A stretch of DNA of 64,000 bases from Falsiroseomonas tokyonensis (lineage in GTDB: Bacteria > Pseudomonadota > Alphaproteobacteria > Acetobacterales > Acetobacteraceae): contig NZ_JAFNJS010000002.1 of NCBI RefSeq assembly GCF_019024325.1, forward strand, positions 124,118 to 188,117. The letters are read 5' to 3'. This document shows, in pieces, positions 49,256-58,169 of this stretch. The notes below the pieces were generated by a model that saw only the letters and a program-made list of their open reading frames with translations, was not told the DNA's origin and made no database searches. Each line of letters begins with the position of its first letter. The stretch's first letter is position 1. A program made the position numbers and the translations under genes.

Positions 49256-50140
49256 ATGCGCCTTGTCACCTTCACGCGCCCGGGAAAGCTGCAGCAGGAA
49301 GTCGGCGCGCTGGGGGAGGGCGACCAGGTTCTCGACCTGGCGGCCGCCGAGCCGCTGCTGCGCGGCCAGAGCATGCTGGACCTGGCCGCCGCCGAGCCCG
49401 CCCTGCTGGACAAGGCGCGCGCCGCCATGGCCAAGGCGCCGAAGGTGGAGGGCGCCAAGCTCTGCGCGCCGATCCCCCGCCCGCCGAAGAACGTCTTCTG
49501 CGTCGGCAAGAACTACCACGAGCACGCCAAGGAATTCGCCGGATCCGGCTTCGATGGCGGGGCCAAGGACGTGGTGCCGCCCTTTCCCGTCGTCTTCTCC
49601 AAGCCCCACACCAGCATCATCGCCACTGGCGAGAAGATTCTGGGGCATCTCGATACGACCGGCGGGCTGGACTATGAGGGCGAGCTGGGTGTCGTGATCG
49701 GGCAGGGCGGGCGCGGCATCTCCAAGGCCGAGGCGCTCAAGCATGTCTTCGGCTACACCATCATCAACGACGTCACCGCGCGCCACCTGCAGAAGCGCCA
49801 CAGCCAGTGGATCCTCGGCAAGGGCCTCGACACCTTCTGCCCGATGGGCCCCGCCGTGCTGACGGCGGATGAGGTGCCGGACCCGACGAAGCTGGTGCTG
49901 ACCACCTGGGTGAATGGCGAGCAGCGCCAGCACGCGCCGGTGGCCGACCTCATTTTCGACATCCCGACCCTGATCGAGGCGATCAGCGCCGTCATCACGC
50001 TGGAGCCGGGCGATGTGATCGCCACCGGCACGCCGGCCGGCGTCGGCATCGGCTTCAACCCGCCGGTCTTCCTGAAGTCCGGCGATGTGGTGAAGATCGC
50101 GATCACCGGCATCGGCGAGCTGGAGAATGCGGTGGCCTGA
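49256..50140 (+). CDS. Fumarylacetoacetate hydrolase-family protein
   Basis: A 294-residue FAH-fold enzyme. The C-terminal catalytic domain has KNVFCVGKNYHEHAKE (His-Glu dyad region), YEGELGVVIG (metal Glu), FTI-type GYTIINDVTARHLQ, and GDVIATGTPAGVGIG. The metal-binding acidic residues (Glu and Asp) are present. Members include 2-keto-4-pentenoate hydratases, 5-oxopent-3-ene-1,2,5-tricarboxylate decarboxylases and acylpyruvases, so the substrate is unclear. It lies between the amidase and a Bug receptor, which starts 32 bp downstream. Confidence 0.9.
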   Translation: MRLVTFTRPGKLQQEVGALGEGDQVLDLAAAEPLLRGQSMLDLAAAEPALLDKARAAMAKAPKVEGAKLCAPIPRPPKNVFCVGKNYHEHAKEFAGSGFDGGAKDVVPPFPVVFSKPHTSIIATGEKILGHLDTTGGLDYEGELGVVIGQGGRGISKAEALKHVFGYTIINDVTARHLQKRHSQWILGKGLDTFCPMGPAVLTADEVPDPTKLVLTTWVNGEQRQHAPVADLIFDIPTLIEAISAVITLEPGDVIATGTPAGVGIGFNPPVFLKSGDVVKIAITGIGELENAVA

Positions 50141-50172
50141 CGAGGCCACTGGAAACGGGAGGAACCAAGAAA

Positions 50173-51144
50173 ATGAACCGTCGCACCCTGCTGGGCGCCG
50201 CCGCCGCGCTGCCCTTCGCTGGCAGCGCCCTGGCGCAGACCGACTTCCCCTCGCGCCCGCTGAACATGGTGGTGGCCTTCCCACCCGGCGGGCAGGCCGA
50301 CCTCGCCGCGCGGCCGACCGCGGCGGCCATGGAGAAGATCCTCGGCCAGGCGGTGGTGGTGCAGAATCGCGGCGGCGCGGCTGGGGCCATCGGCAATGCC
50401 TTCGTCGCCCGCAGCGTGCCGGATGGCTATACGACGCTGATGGCGCTGTCCTCGCTGGCGGTGATTCCCGAAGCCGAAAAGCTCTTCGGCCGCACGCCGC
50501 CCTATACGGTGGACCAGTTCGCGCCCATCGCCCTGGTGAATGCAGACCCCACCATGCTGGCGGTGCCGGCGAGCGCCCCCTGGCAGACGATGGAGGAGTT
50601 CATCGCCGCCGCGAAGGCGCGGCCGGGGGACATTCCCTACGGCTCCTCCGGCACCTACGGCACGTTGCATGTGGCGATGGAAATGCTCGCCGCCGCGGCG
50701 GGCTTTCGCGCGCTGCATGTGCCCTTCAGCGGCGCCGGTCCCGCCATCACCGCGCTGCTGGGCGGCCAGGTGCAGGCGCTGGCCTCCGCGCCCGGCACGC
50801 TGACGCAGCATGTGCAGTCCGGCCGCGTGCGCGTGCTGGGCTGCTGGGGCAAGGACCGCGTGGCCGCCTTCCCCGATGTCCCCACCTTTATGGAAAAGGG
50901 ATTTTCGGAGGTCGAGTTCTACATCTGGGCCGGGCTCTTCGCCCCGGCGGCGACGCCCGCGCCGGTGCAGCAGAAGCTGCGGGATGCGGTGCGGCAGGCG
51001 GTGCGGGACCCGCAGCTGGTCGCGGCCTTCACTGCAGCCGGCGCGCCGGTGGCGTACCTCGACGCGCCGGAATTCGCCACGTTCTTCGCCGAGGACAGCG
51101 CGCGGCTGCTGCGTGCCGTCCAGCGCATCGGCAAGGTGGAGTAG
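50173..51144 (+). CDS. Bug/TctC-family periplasmic solute receptor
   Basis: A 323-residue receptor with signal MNRRTLLGAAAALPFAGSALAQ and the mature sequence TDFPSRPLNMVVAFPPGGQADLAARPTAAAMEKILGQ. The substrate-lobe segment reads YGSSGTYGTLHVAMEMLAAAAGFRALHVPFSGAGPAI. Lacks permease partners. Co-oriented with amidase and FAH-family genes, so it may present the amide or acid consumed by them. ATG preceded by GGGAGGA. Confidence 0.92.
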   Translation: MNRRTLLGAAAALPFAGSALAQTDFPSRPLNMVVAFPPGGQADLAARPTAAAMEKILGQAVVVQNRGGAAGAIGNAFVARSVPDGYTTLMALSSLAVIPEAEKLFGRTPPYTVDQFAPIALVNADPTMLAVPASAPWQTMEEFIAAAKARPGDIPYGSSGTYGTLHVAMEMLAAAAGFRALHVPFSGAGPAITALLGGQVQALASAPGTLTQHVQSGRVRVLGCWGKDRVAAFPDVPTFMEKGFSEVEFYIWAGLFAPAATPAPVQQKLRDAVRQAVRDPQLVAAFTAAGAPVAYLDAPEFATFFAEDSARLLRAVQRIGKVE

Positions 51145-51152
51145 GCTCGCGC

Positions 51153-51959
51153 ATGCCGGGCGTCGCCTCCGGCCGCGCCGTCCTGGCCACGCAGGCGGCC
51201 GGGCAGGGGGACCCGCTCGTCTTCCTGCACGCCAATGTCTGCGACAGCCGCATGTGGTCCGCGCAGATGGCGGCGCTGGCCGCCACGCATCGCGTCATCG
51301 CCTATGACCGGCGCGGCTTCGGCGGCACGCGGGCGGAGGCCGAGGATTTCTCGCCGGTCGCCGACCTGATGGCGGTGATCGAGGCGCTGGGCGAGGGGCG
51401 TCCGTTGGTCCTGGTCGGCTGCTCCCAGGGCGGCAGGATCGCGATCGACGCGGCCCTGCGCCATCCCGCCCGCATCCGCGGCCTGGTTCTCATCGCCCCC
51501 AGCCTCGGCGGCGCGCCGGAGCCGGCCTATCCACCGGCGATCCGCGCGATGCTGGACCGGCAGAGGGCGGCGGAGGCGGTGGGCGACCTCGATGCGGTGA
51601 ATGCGCTGAAGGCGCGCCTCTGGCTGGACGGGCCCTTGGCGGCGGAGGGACGGGTCGCGGGGCCGATGCGGGACCTGTTCCTGGAGATGAACGGCATCGC
51701 GCTCCGATCCCCGTCACTGGGCCAAAGCCTCGACACGGCGCCCGCCTTCGGCCGCCTGCACGAACTCCGCATGCCGGCGCTGGTGGCCTGGGGTGAGCTC
51801 GACTTCCCGCATATCCAGGATCGCTGCCGCCAGATGGCGGCAGCGATGCCCGCGGCCACCGCCCAGGCCTTGCCCGGCGCCGCGCATCTGCCGAGCCTGG
51901 AGCAGCCGGCGATCATCACCGACCTGCTCCAGACTTTTGTGCAGCGCCTGGACGGTTAG
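51153..51959 (+). CDS. Alpha/beta-hydrolase
   Basis: A 268-residue alpha/beta-hydrolase. The nucleophile elbow is GCSQGG (Ser near residue 91), the oxyanion-hole segment HANVCDSRMW is of the HG-like type, and the acid/His follow in AWGELDFPHIQDRC and GAAHLPSLEQP. The family covers esterases, beta-ketoadipate enol-lactone hydrolases (PcaD) and haloperoxidases. PcaD would fit the protocatechuate theme, but these genes are 30 kb from pcaGH, so I do not assign it. Its end overlaps the end of the convergent solute receptor gene by 4 bp. Confidence 0.9.
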   Translation: MPGVASGRAVLATQAAGQGDPLVFLHANVCDSRMWSAQMAALAATHRVIAYDRRGFGGTRAEAEDFSPVADLMAVIEALGEGRPLVLVGCSQGGRIAIDAALRHPARIRGLVLIAPSLGGAPEPAYPPAIRAMLDRQRAAEAVGDLDAVNALKARLWLDGPLAAEGRVAGPMRDLFLEMNGIALRSPSLGQSLDTAPAFGRLHELRMPALVAWGELDFPHIQDRCRQMAAAMPAATAQALPGAAHLPSLEQPAIITDLLQTFVQRLDG

Positions 51960-53578
51960 GCCGCCCCGCCCCAGTTGCGGGCCGAGAAATCCATGACGAA
52001 GGATTTCGAGGCCTGCCAGGGCAGGTCCTTGCGCTTGCCGGTGAAATTCGCCGTCTGGAACAGCACGGTATAGGCGGGGTCCTCGCGCTCCGTCAGGGTC
52101 AGCAGGCGGCGGAAGGTGTCGCGGCGTTTTGCCAGGTCACTCTCCGTCTGCAAGGCGTCCATCAGCCGCGGCGCTTCCTCGTTCTGCCACTGACCGCTGG
52201 CCCAGGTCTGGCCGCCCGGCGCATAGACGGACATCGGCGCGACGGGGTCGTTGAAGACCGCGGTGTTGGAATTGTCGCAGAGGCCACGGCCCTCGAAGCG
52301 GCCGATGATCTGGCCCCAATTCTCCTTCATCTCGATCTGCACGTTCAGCCCCGCCTGGCGCCAGCCCTCGACCAGGATCTGCGAGGAGGCCACCTGCAGC
52401 GTGTAGTAGTTGTTCAGCAGCTGGTACGGGATCGGCTGGCCCTGGTAGTTCGCCTCCCGCAGCAGGCGGCGCGCCTCGGCCAGGTCGAAGCGCGGCGCTT
52501 CCCAGTCGGCCAGGTACATGTCGCCATAGACCTCCCATTGCAGGCCGCGCGGCACCGCGGTGCGGCCGCCCCAGAGGCTGTCGACGATCGCCTGGCGGTC
52601 GATGCTGTGCGACATGGCGCGGCGCACCAGCGGGTTCGCCAGCACGGGATGCGTCTTGTCCCAGACGATCAGCCGGTTGTTGTTGATCGGCCCGCCGACG
52701 ACGTGGTGGCGCGCGCTGCGTTCGATGCCCGGGATCTGGTCCGGCGGCAGGTCGCAGATGAAGTCGTAGTCGCCGGCCTGCAGCCCCGCGACGCGCGACG
52801 CCACATCCGGCACCTCGACGAAGCGGATGCGCTTCAGGGGCGGGCGGCCGCCCCAGTAGTCGTCATGCGCCTCCAGCACCAGGTCCTGGCCCGGCCGGAA
52901 GGAGGCGACGCGATAGGGCCCCGTGCCCACCGGCTTGCGCGCCCAGTCCAGCCAGCTTGCGGCCTCCGCAAAAGCGGCGCGGGAGAAGATGGCGCCCGTG
53001 GTGCGCGTCAGCCGGCCTTCCAGCGTCACATCGGGCACGGAATTCACGAAGCGCACGGTGCGGCGGTCCACCACCTCCATGCGTTCGAAATTCGGGAAAT
53101 GCGCGCGGCTAATCGCGGCAGCCTCGGGCGGCGGCGTTTTGCCCGCGGCGCCGGCGGTGGTGGACACAAACAGGCCGCGGGTGTCGGCGGGCAGGCCGGT
53201 CCACATGCGCTCGTTGCTGAAGGTGAAGGCGACGTCCTCCGCCTCCATGATGCGGCCGTCATGCATGCGCACATCGTCGCGCAGCGTCAGCTCCAGCGTC
53301 TTTGCATCGATGCGGCGCCAGGATGTCGCCAGCACCGGCTCGGCGCGCTGCGTGCGCGTCCAGTCGATGCCGATCAGCGGCTCGGAAAAGCTGGGCATGA
53401 TGCGGAAGCCGACATTGGACTGTTCGCGCATCGGCTCCAGCGTGCCGGAGATGCTGACGATCTGCACGGCGACCGTGATGGAGGGGCGCGTATCCGGCCC
53501 CGCATTCTGCGCGATGGCGAAGCGCGGCAGCAGTGCCGCGCCGGCGGTGGCGCCCAAAATATGTCTGCGCTGGATCAT
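51956..53578 (-). CDS. ABC transporter periplasmic receptor, family 5 (peptide/nickel/opine type)
   Basis: A 540-residue SBP_bac_5 protein: MIQRRHILGATAGAALLPRFAIAQ is a Tat-like signal; the mature body has the long two-domain layout with LVLEAHDDYWGGRPPLKRIRFVEVPDVASRVAGLQAGDYDFICDLP, HPVLANPLVRRAMSHSIDRQAIVDSLWGGRTAVPRGLQWEV and LLREANYQGQPIPYQLLNNYYTLQVASSQILVEGWRQAGLNVQIEMKENWGQ. Peptides, glutathione or opines are usual ligands. No permease or ATPase genes adjoin it, so it is an orphan receptor. Divergent from an M20 carboxypeptidase gene, which would use a peptide or N-acyl-amino-acid it delivers. Confidence 0.92.
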   Translation of the reverse strand: MIQRRHILGATAGAALLPRFAIAQNAGPDTRPSITVAVQIVSISGTLEPMREQSNVGFRIMPSFSEPLIGIDWTRTQRAEPVLATSWRRIDAKTLELTLRDDVRMHDGRIMEAEDVAFTFSNERMWTGLPADTRGLFVSTTAGAAGKTPPPEAAAISRAHFPNFERMEVVDRRTVRFVNSVPDVTLEGRLTRTTGAIFSRAAFAEAASWLDWARKPVGTGPYRVASFRPGQDLVLEAHDDYWGGRPPLKRIRFVEVPDVASRVAGLQAGDYDFICDLPPDQIPGIERSARHHVVGGPINNNRLIVWDKTHPVLANPLVRRAMSHSIDRQAIVDSLWGGRTAVPRGLQWEVYGDMYLADWEAPRFDLAEARRLLREANYQGQPIPYQLLNNYYTLQVASSQILVEGWRQAGLNVQIEMKENWGQIIGRFEGRGLCDNSNTAVFNDPVAPMSVYAPGGQTWASGQWQNEEAPRLMDALQTESDLAKRRDTFRRLLTLTEREDPAYTVLFQTANFTGKRKDLPWQASKSFVMDFSARNWGGAA

Positions 53579-53722
53579 GATGGCGGCTCCCGTTCCGATC
53601 GGCGGCGGAAGCTAGGCGCGGCCGGTGACGGTGCGATGACCCGGCGGTGAAGCCTTGACGATGACGGGCCTTCCCAGGCCCCGGCGCGGATGCGAGGCTG
53701 CCACTGTTGCAGCGGAGAACGG

Positions 53723-54901
53723 ATGATCATGGCGGCTGAGACGGACATCATCGAGTGGCTGTCCACACAACGCGAGTCGATGATCCAGGTGCTGCGCGAG
53801 ATGGTGGACACCGATGGCGGCAGCTACGACAAGGAAGGCGTGGATCGCGTCGGCGCCCAGGTCGCGCGCTTCATGGCGGCGCAGGGCATTCCTGTCGAAA
53901 CCCTGCCGCAGCAGAAGCACGGCGACTGCATCAGGGCCGTGCTGGATGACGGCAGCGGGATCAGCGGGGGCAATACTCGGAAAAACATCCTGCTGATGGG
54001 CCATCGCGACACCGTCTTCCCGAAGGGCGAGCCCACGCGCCGCCCCTTCACCATCGAGGGCGACCGCGCCTTCGGCCCCGGCGTCGCCGATATGAAGGCG
54101 GGGCTGGTGATGAACATGTTCGTCCTCGCCGCCTTCCGGAAATTCGGCGGCGCGCCGGGACCGCTGGTGGCGCTGTTCACCGGTGATGAGGAGATCGGCT
54201 CGCCGGAGGGCCGCCCGGTGATCGAGGCGGAGGCGAAGGCGGCGCGCGTGGTGTTCAATTCCGAACCCGGCCGGCCGAATGGCGGCATCGTCACCGGCCG
54301 CAAGGGTGGCGTCTTCTCGGTCTTCGACATCGAGGGCAAGGCCGCGCATTCCGGCGGCAATTTCGAGGCCGGCATCAGCGCCATCGGCGAGCTGGCGGCG
54401 AAGATCACCGCGATCCATGCGCTGACCGATCTGAAGCGCGGCATCACGCTGAATGTCGGACTGGTGACCGGCGGGCAGAGCGTGAACACGGTGGCACCGC
54501 ATGCCCAGGGCCAGATCGACCTGCGCTATGTGGAACCGGCGGACCGTGAGGAGGTGATGGCGAAGATCCAGGCCATCATCGACAAGTCCTTCGTCCCCGG
54601 CACGCGCGCGAAGCTGACCATCAAGGGCGAGTTCCTGCCGCTGACGCAGTCGCCGGAGGCGGCGAAGCTGTTCGCCACCTATCGCGTGGCGGCCAGCGAA
54701 TCCGGATTCGACCCGAGCGGCGAATTCAGCGGCGGCTGCGCCGATAGCGGCTTCACCGCGGCGATGGGCGCGCCGACGCTCTGTGCGGTGGGGCCGGTGG
54801 GCGGCAAGGCGCATACGCCGGAGGAGTATCTGGAACTGTCGAGCCTGGTGCCGCGGGCGCAGGCGGTGGCGCGGGCGATCTTGAAACTCGGCCCGGGTTG
54901 A
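53723..54901 (+). CDS. M20-family metallopeptidase (glutamate carboxypeptidase-like)
   Basis: A 392-residue M20A enzyme. Metal/catalytic residues: LLMGHRDTVFP (His, Asp), PGVADMKAGLV (Asp), TGDEEIGSP (Glu base and metal Glu), FNSEPGRPNGGIVTGRKG, and His in GGKAHTPEEYLEL. The SEPGRPNGGIVTGRKG segment resembles carboxypeptidase G2. It removes a C-terminal amino acid such as Glu from N-acyl substrates, cytoplasmic (no signal). ATG 53723 follows GGAG. The divergent peptide receptor gene 145 bp away suggests linked transport and hydrolysis. Confidence 0.9.
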   Translation: MIMAAETDIIEWLSTQRESMIQVLREMVDTDGGSYDKEGVDRVGAQVARFMAAQGIPVETLPQQKHGDCIRAVLDDGSGISGGNTRKNILLMGHRDTVFPKGEPTRRPFTIEGDRAFGPGVADMKAGLVMNMFVLAAFRKFGGAPGPLVALFTGDEEIGSPEGRPVIEAEAKAARVVFNSEPGRPNGGIVTGRKGGVFSVFDIEGKAAHSGGNFEAGISAIGELAAKITAIHALTDLKRGITLNVGLVTGGQSVNTVAPHAQGQIDLRYVEPADREEVMAKIQAIIDKSFVPGTRAKLTIKGEFLPLTQSPEAAKLFATYRVAASESGFDPSGEFSGGCADSGFTAAMGAPTLCAVGPVGGKAHTPEEYLELSSLVPRAQAVARAILKLGPG

Positions 54902-54911
54902 GGGGCGGCGC

Positions 54912-55037
54912 TGCCCCCACCCCGACACAGCCTGTGGCGTTGCGGCAGCGCCGCAACCCCCCGCAGGCGGGGGAGGGAGGGGCCCGCGCGGAGCGCGGGG
55001 TTGCGGCGCTGCCGCAACGCCGCAGGCTGGTGGGGGC
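54912..55037. repeat. Nested inverted repeat (REP-like) between peptidase and phosphatase genes
   Basis: Arms of 32 bp with one mismatch: 54929-54960 (contains GTTGCGGCAGCGCCGCAACC, itself a near-palindrome) and 54997-55028. Short GC arms GCCCCCACC and GGTGGGGGC extend the structure outwards to about 54912 and 55037. A small hairpin CCCCGCAGGCGGGG sits inside. It lies between convergent genes and may be a bidirectional terminator. Confidence 0.65.
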
Positions 55038-55040
55038 CTG

Positions 55041-55616
55041 CTACCCCTCCACGCGCCGCCACCCCTCCAGCAACCGCCAATCCTCCCGCGCAAACCGGAA
55101 CCCATTCCCACCGCCGCGCCCCGGCTGGTCCTCCGCCCGGCTGATCTTCACGCCCTTGATGTGGCACAGCAGCAGCGCACCGACGCCGCCATGCGCCACG
55201 ATCGCCACATCTCCCGGCGGCGCCTGCGCCAGCACCTGGCGCACCGCGCCGACGATCCGCGCCTGGGCATCCGCCGCGCGTTCCCAGCCCCGCACGCTGC
55301 GTGCCGGTTCGGCGAAGAATTCATCCGCCACCGCCTCGAACTCCGCCGGCGGCAGGTAGCCGGTGGCGCTGCGGTCATTCTCCCCCAGCGCCGCCAGCTG
55401 GGTGACGGGCAGGCCCCGATGCGCGGCCAGGATCTCCGCCATGTCGCGCGCCTTGCGCTCCTCGCTGCTGAACACCGAACGGATGGCCGGCACCCAGGGC
55501 TGCGCCAGCATGGCCCGCGCGCGTTCCAGCCCGCGCGGCGAGAGTGGCCAGTCGGGCACCGGCACGGCGGGGTCGATGGCGACCTCCGGATGTGTCAGGA
55601 AGTGGACTTGCGCCAT
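55041..55616 (-). CDS. Histidine phosphatase-superfamily protein with altered RHG motif
   Basis: A 191-residue phosphoglycerate-mutase-like protein. The N-terminal motif that is RHGE in active enzymes reads THPE (residues 8-11): the His that would be phosphorylated (His9) stays but the phosphate-binding Arg and the Gly are lost. The second His (His142) is in AIVAHGGVGAL; the Arg in SEERKARDMAEIL is present. So it may be a weakened phosphatase or bind a different group. Its gene converges on the M20 peptidase gene and diverges from a thioesterase gene. Confidence 0.8.
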   Translation of the reverse strand: MAQVHFLTHPEVAIDPAVPVPDWPLSPRGLERARAMLAQPWVPAIRSVFSSEERKARDMAEILAAHRGLPVTQLAALGENDRSATGYLPPAEFEAVADEFFAEPARSVRGWERAADAQARIVGAVRQVLAQAPPGDVAIVAHGGVGALLLCHIKGVKISRAEDQPGRGGGNGFRFAREDWRLLEGWRRVEG

Positions 55617-55663
55617 GGCTGCCGTAAGGATGGTTGCGCTGCCACCCTACCACGGAGACAGGC

Positions 55664-56059
55664 TTGCCCAACCCACCCACCCGCACCCCGCCCGATACCG
55701 CGCCGAAGCTGCGCACCATTGCCATGCCGGCCGATGCCAATCCCTCCGGCGACATTTTTGGTGGCTGGCTGATGGGGCTGATGGACCTGGCCGCCGGCAA
55801 TGCCGCCGGGCGCCGCGGCCGCGGCCGCTTTGCGACCATCGCGGTGGAGGGGATGAAATTCCACATGCCGGTGCTGGTGGGTGACGAGGTCAGCATCTTC
55901 GCGGAAGTCGTCTCGGTCGGCCGCACCTCCATGCGCATCGAGGTCGAGGCCTGGCGGCGCGAGCGCTCGGAGGAGGAGATGTGCCTGGTGACGGAGGGCG
56001 TCTTCACCTTTGTGGCCATCGACGAGAACCGCAAGCCGCGGCCGGTTCCCCCGCTGTGA
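55664..56059 (+). CDS. Acyl-CoA thioesterase (YciA/BACH-type hotdog)
   Basis: A 131-residue hotdog-fold protein. MPADANPSGDIFGGWLMGLMDLAAGNAA is the YciA/BACH-type active-site helix, with the catalytic Asp in GLMDLAAG; VEGMKFHMPVLVGDEVSIFAEVVSVGRTSM follows. It hydrolyses acyl-CoA to free acid and CoA in the cytoplasm. The start is a TTG at 55664 with GGAG 7 nt upstream; no ATG or GTG lies near. Its stop overlaps the GTG of a second thioesterase gene. Confidence 0.88.
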   Translation: MPNPPTRTPPDTAPKLRTIAMPADANPSGDIFGGWLMGLMDLAAGNAAGRRGRGRFATIAVEGMKFHMPVLVGDEVSIFAEVVSVGRTSMRIEVEAWRRERSEEEMCLVTEGVFTFVAIDENRKPRPVPPL

Positions 56060-56457
56060 TCCGCGACCACGTCATCCGCTGGTCCGAATGCGACCCCTAT
56101 GGCCACGTCAACCACGCGGCCTACCTGACGCTGTTCGAGGATCTGCGCGTCGCGCATTGGCAGGCACTGACCGGCGCGGCGCTGTCGCCGGACCGGCCCG
56201 GGCCGGTCGTGACGCAGCTGGAGGTGCGCTACCTGCGCGGCGTGCGCTTCAATGACGCGGTGACGCTGACCTGCCGCACCACCTCCTTCCGCCGCAGCTC
56301 CTATGTGCAGGATTATGCGCTGCTGGTGGATGGCGAGCCCTGCTGTACCGCGCGTGCCGTCTGCGTGGTGACGCGCCAGGATAGCGGGGAGAAAGTGGCG
56401 CTGACGCCGGAATGGCGCGCCGCCCTGCAGGCGCAGGGCGCCGAACCGTCCGGCTGA
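56056..56457 (+). CDS. Acyl-CoA thioesterase (4HBT/YbgC-type hotdog)
   Basis: A 133-residue hotdog protein with the 4HBT signature RWSECDPYGHVNHAAYLTLFEDLRVAHW, where the Asp in DPYGHVNH is the catalytic residue. RYLRGVRFNDAVTLTCRT is the second strand region. It starts at a GTG overlapping the upstream stop, so the two thioesterases of different subfamilies are coupled. The pair may recycle CoA from acyl-CoA accumulating in the catabolic pathways encoded around. Confidence 0.88.
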   Translation: MIRDHVIRWSECDPYGHVNHAAYLTLFEDLRVAHWQALTGAALSPDRPGPVVTQLEVRYLRGVRFNDAVTLTCRTTSFRRSSYVQDYALLVDGEPCCTARAVCVVTRQDSGEKVALTPEWRAALQAQGAEPSG

Positions 56458-56464
56458 GGCGGCG

Positions 56465-57436
56465 CTACTGCCGCCAGGGCCGCCGCTGCCAAAGCCCCTG
56501 CAGCACCGCATGGTCGGCGCGCATCATCTCGCGATAGTCCTGTCCCACCAGCGGCCGCAGCGGCAGGCCCGTGCGCTCGGCATCGGCGATCAGCGCCGGG
56601 TCGGCCAGCGCCTCGCGGAAGGCGGTCTCCAGCTTCACGCGGATCTCCTCCGGCAGGCCGGGCGGCGCGCCGATGCCGCGGGCGGAGCCGCCGAGCACGT
56701 CGTAGCCCTGTTCCCGGAAGGTCGGCACCTGGCCGGTCGGCGCCCAGCGCGCCGGGCCCCCCTGCGCCAGGCAGCGGATGCGGCCCTCCCGCAGCAGGGT
56801 CACGCCCTCGCTCATGTTGAAGCTGCCGACTGGCAGGCTGCCGCCGAGCACGTCCCGCTGCACCGGCGCGGTGCCGTTATAGGGGATGTGCAGCAGCCGC
56901 ACGCCGGCCGCTTCCTCGAAGCTCAACTGCAGCATGTGGTCGTCCGAGCCGATGCCGGCGGTGCCGACGCCGATCGATTCCGGGTCCTTCTTCGCCGCTT
57001 CCTTCAGGTCGTCCAGCGTGCGCCAGGGGCTGTCGGCGCGCACCCAGAAGCCGCCCGGATCATCCACCACATTGGCGATATAGGTGAAGTCCGCCGGCCG
57101 GTAGCGGGGCGTGCGCTCCACCGCGATGGCGTGCATGGCGGTATTGGTCAGGGCGCCCAGCGTGTAGCCATCCGGCGCCGCGTTGAACAAGGCCTCGAAG
57201 CCCAGCTGTCCGGCGGCGCCGGGGCGGTTGACGATGGCAAACCGCGCGCCGGGCAGGCGCGGCGTCACGAAATGCACGATGGGGCGGACCATATTGTCCA
57301 CGCCGCCGCCGGGCGGAAAGGGGACGATCACCTCGATGGCGCGATCGCCCGGCCAGGCGGCCTGCGCCAGGCGCGGCGCGGCGAGGGTGGCCGCGGAGGC
57401 GGCGGCAGCCCCCAGAAGGGTGCGGCGGGTGGTCAT
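56465..57436 (-). CDS. Bug/TctC-family periplasmic solute receptor
   Basis: A 323-residue receptor: MTTRRTLLGAAAASAATLAAPRLAQ signal (twin Arg), mature WPGDRAIEVIVPFPPGGGVDNMVRPIVHFVTPRLPGARFAI and a long lobe loop (FEEAAGVRLLHIPYNGTAPVQRDVLGGSLPVGS). The residues HFVT and VDNMVRP differ from other Bugs in the window, so the ligand differs. ATG 57436 follows GGGAGGA. No permease. It converges with the thioesterase pair and diverges from an exported unknown. Confidence 0.92.
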   Translation of the reverse strand: MTTRRTLLGAAAASAATLAAPRLAQAAWPGDRAIEVIVPFPPGGGVDNMVRPIVHFVTPRLPGARFAIVNRPGAAGQLGFEALFNAAPDGYTLGALTNTAMHAIAVERTPRYRPADFTYIANVVDDPGGFWVRADSPWRTLDDLKEAAKKDPESIGVGTAGIGSDDHMLQLSFEEAAGVRLLHIPYNGTAPVQRDVLGGSLPVGSFNMSEGVTLLREGRIRCLAQGGPARWAPTGQVPTFREQGYDVLGGSARGIGAPPGLPEEIRVKLETAFREALADPALIADAERTGLPLRPLVGQDYREMMRADHAVLQGLWQRRPWRQ

Positions 57437-57635
57437 GGACGGGTCCTCCCGGGGACGAGTTTGCGCGAGCATGCCGCCGGACGCAGCCGCAGGCAACTGC
57501 TTGAAGTGGCGGCAAATTTCGTTCTACACGCCGGAACGGTCGCCCAAGGCGCAGCCGATGGCGGCCAGAGCCAGCGCGTCCTGGGCACCGCCCGCCGCGC
57601 CAGCGCATGCTGGGGGGAAAGCAGGAGAGACCCAT

Positions 57636-58169
57636 ATGGCCCGCCGCCCCGCCTTGGCCGCCATCCTCGCCGCGATCTTCGCTGCCAGCCCGGCCCTGGC
57701 GCAGACGCCCTTTGCCTGCCGCCTGGTGGCGGAGGCGAAGGAGAGCCACCTGGTGGCGGAACGCTTCGAGATGGTGGTGCAGGCCGAGCCCCGCGAAGCG
57801 GCGCGCACCGAATACTGGATGATGGTGCGCAACCCGCATCCCTTTCCCGCCAGCCTGCAGGTCCGAATCAGCCTGCCCGGCGTGGTCGAGGCCTCGGCCG
57901 AGCCGGTGAAGGTGCCGCCGCGGCGCAGGGCGGAGGTGCTGATCGGCTGGTTCCCGCTCGACATGTCCCGCGGCCGCCGCGCGCCCCCGCTGATCGAGGA
58001 GGTGCAGGCCGCCCTGACCATCCCCTTCTGCGAGGTGCTGCGGCCCGAGGCCCTGGCCGGCCCTGTCGCCGCTGCCTCAGCCTCGGGCTCAGCCGGCGGC
58101 GCGGTCCCGGCGGGTCGCCTCCAGGTCGTCCGCGATGAAGGCGCGGATGATCTCGGGCAGCGTCTCTGA
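57636..58169 (+). CDS. Exported protein of unknown function
   Basis: A 177-residue protein with signal MARRPALAAILAAIFAASPALAQ. The mature part contains two Cys (FACRLVAE, PFCEVLRP) that could pair, and a beta-sandwich-like core (MMVRNPHPFPASLQVRISLPGVVEASAEPVKVPPRRRAEVLIGWF). I do not recognise the family. ATG 57636 follows GGAGAG. The last 81 bp overlap, in the opposite direction, the end of an epimerase-like gene, so the true C-terminus might be shorter if a frameshift is present. Confidence 0.65.
   Translation: MARRPALAAILAAIFAASPALAQTPFACRLVAEAKESHLVAERFEMVVQAEPREAARTEYWMMVRNPHPFPASLQVRISLPGVVEASAEPVKVPPRRRAEVLIGWFPLDMSRGRRAPPLIEEVQAALTIPFCEVLRPEALAGPVAAASASGSAGGAVPAGRLQVVRDEGADDLGQRL

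Noticed and set aside
51153-51959. Assignment of the alpha/beta-hydrolase as PcaD
   Set aside because: Only the general nucleophile elbow is visible and the gene is 30 kb from pcaGH, so a specific name is not supported.
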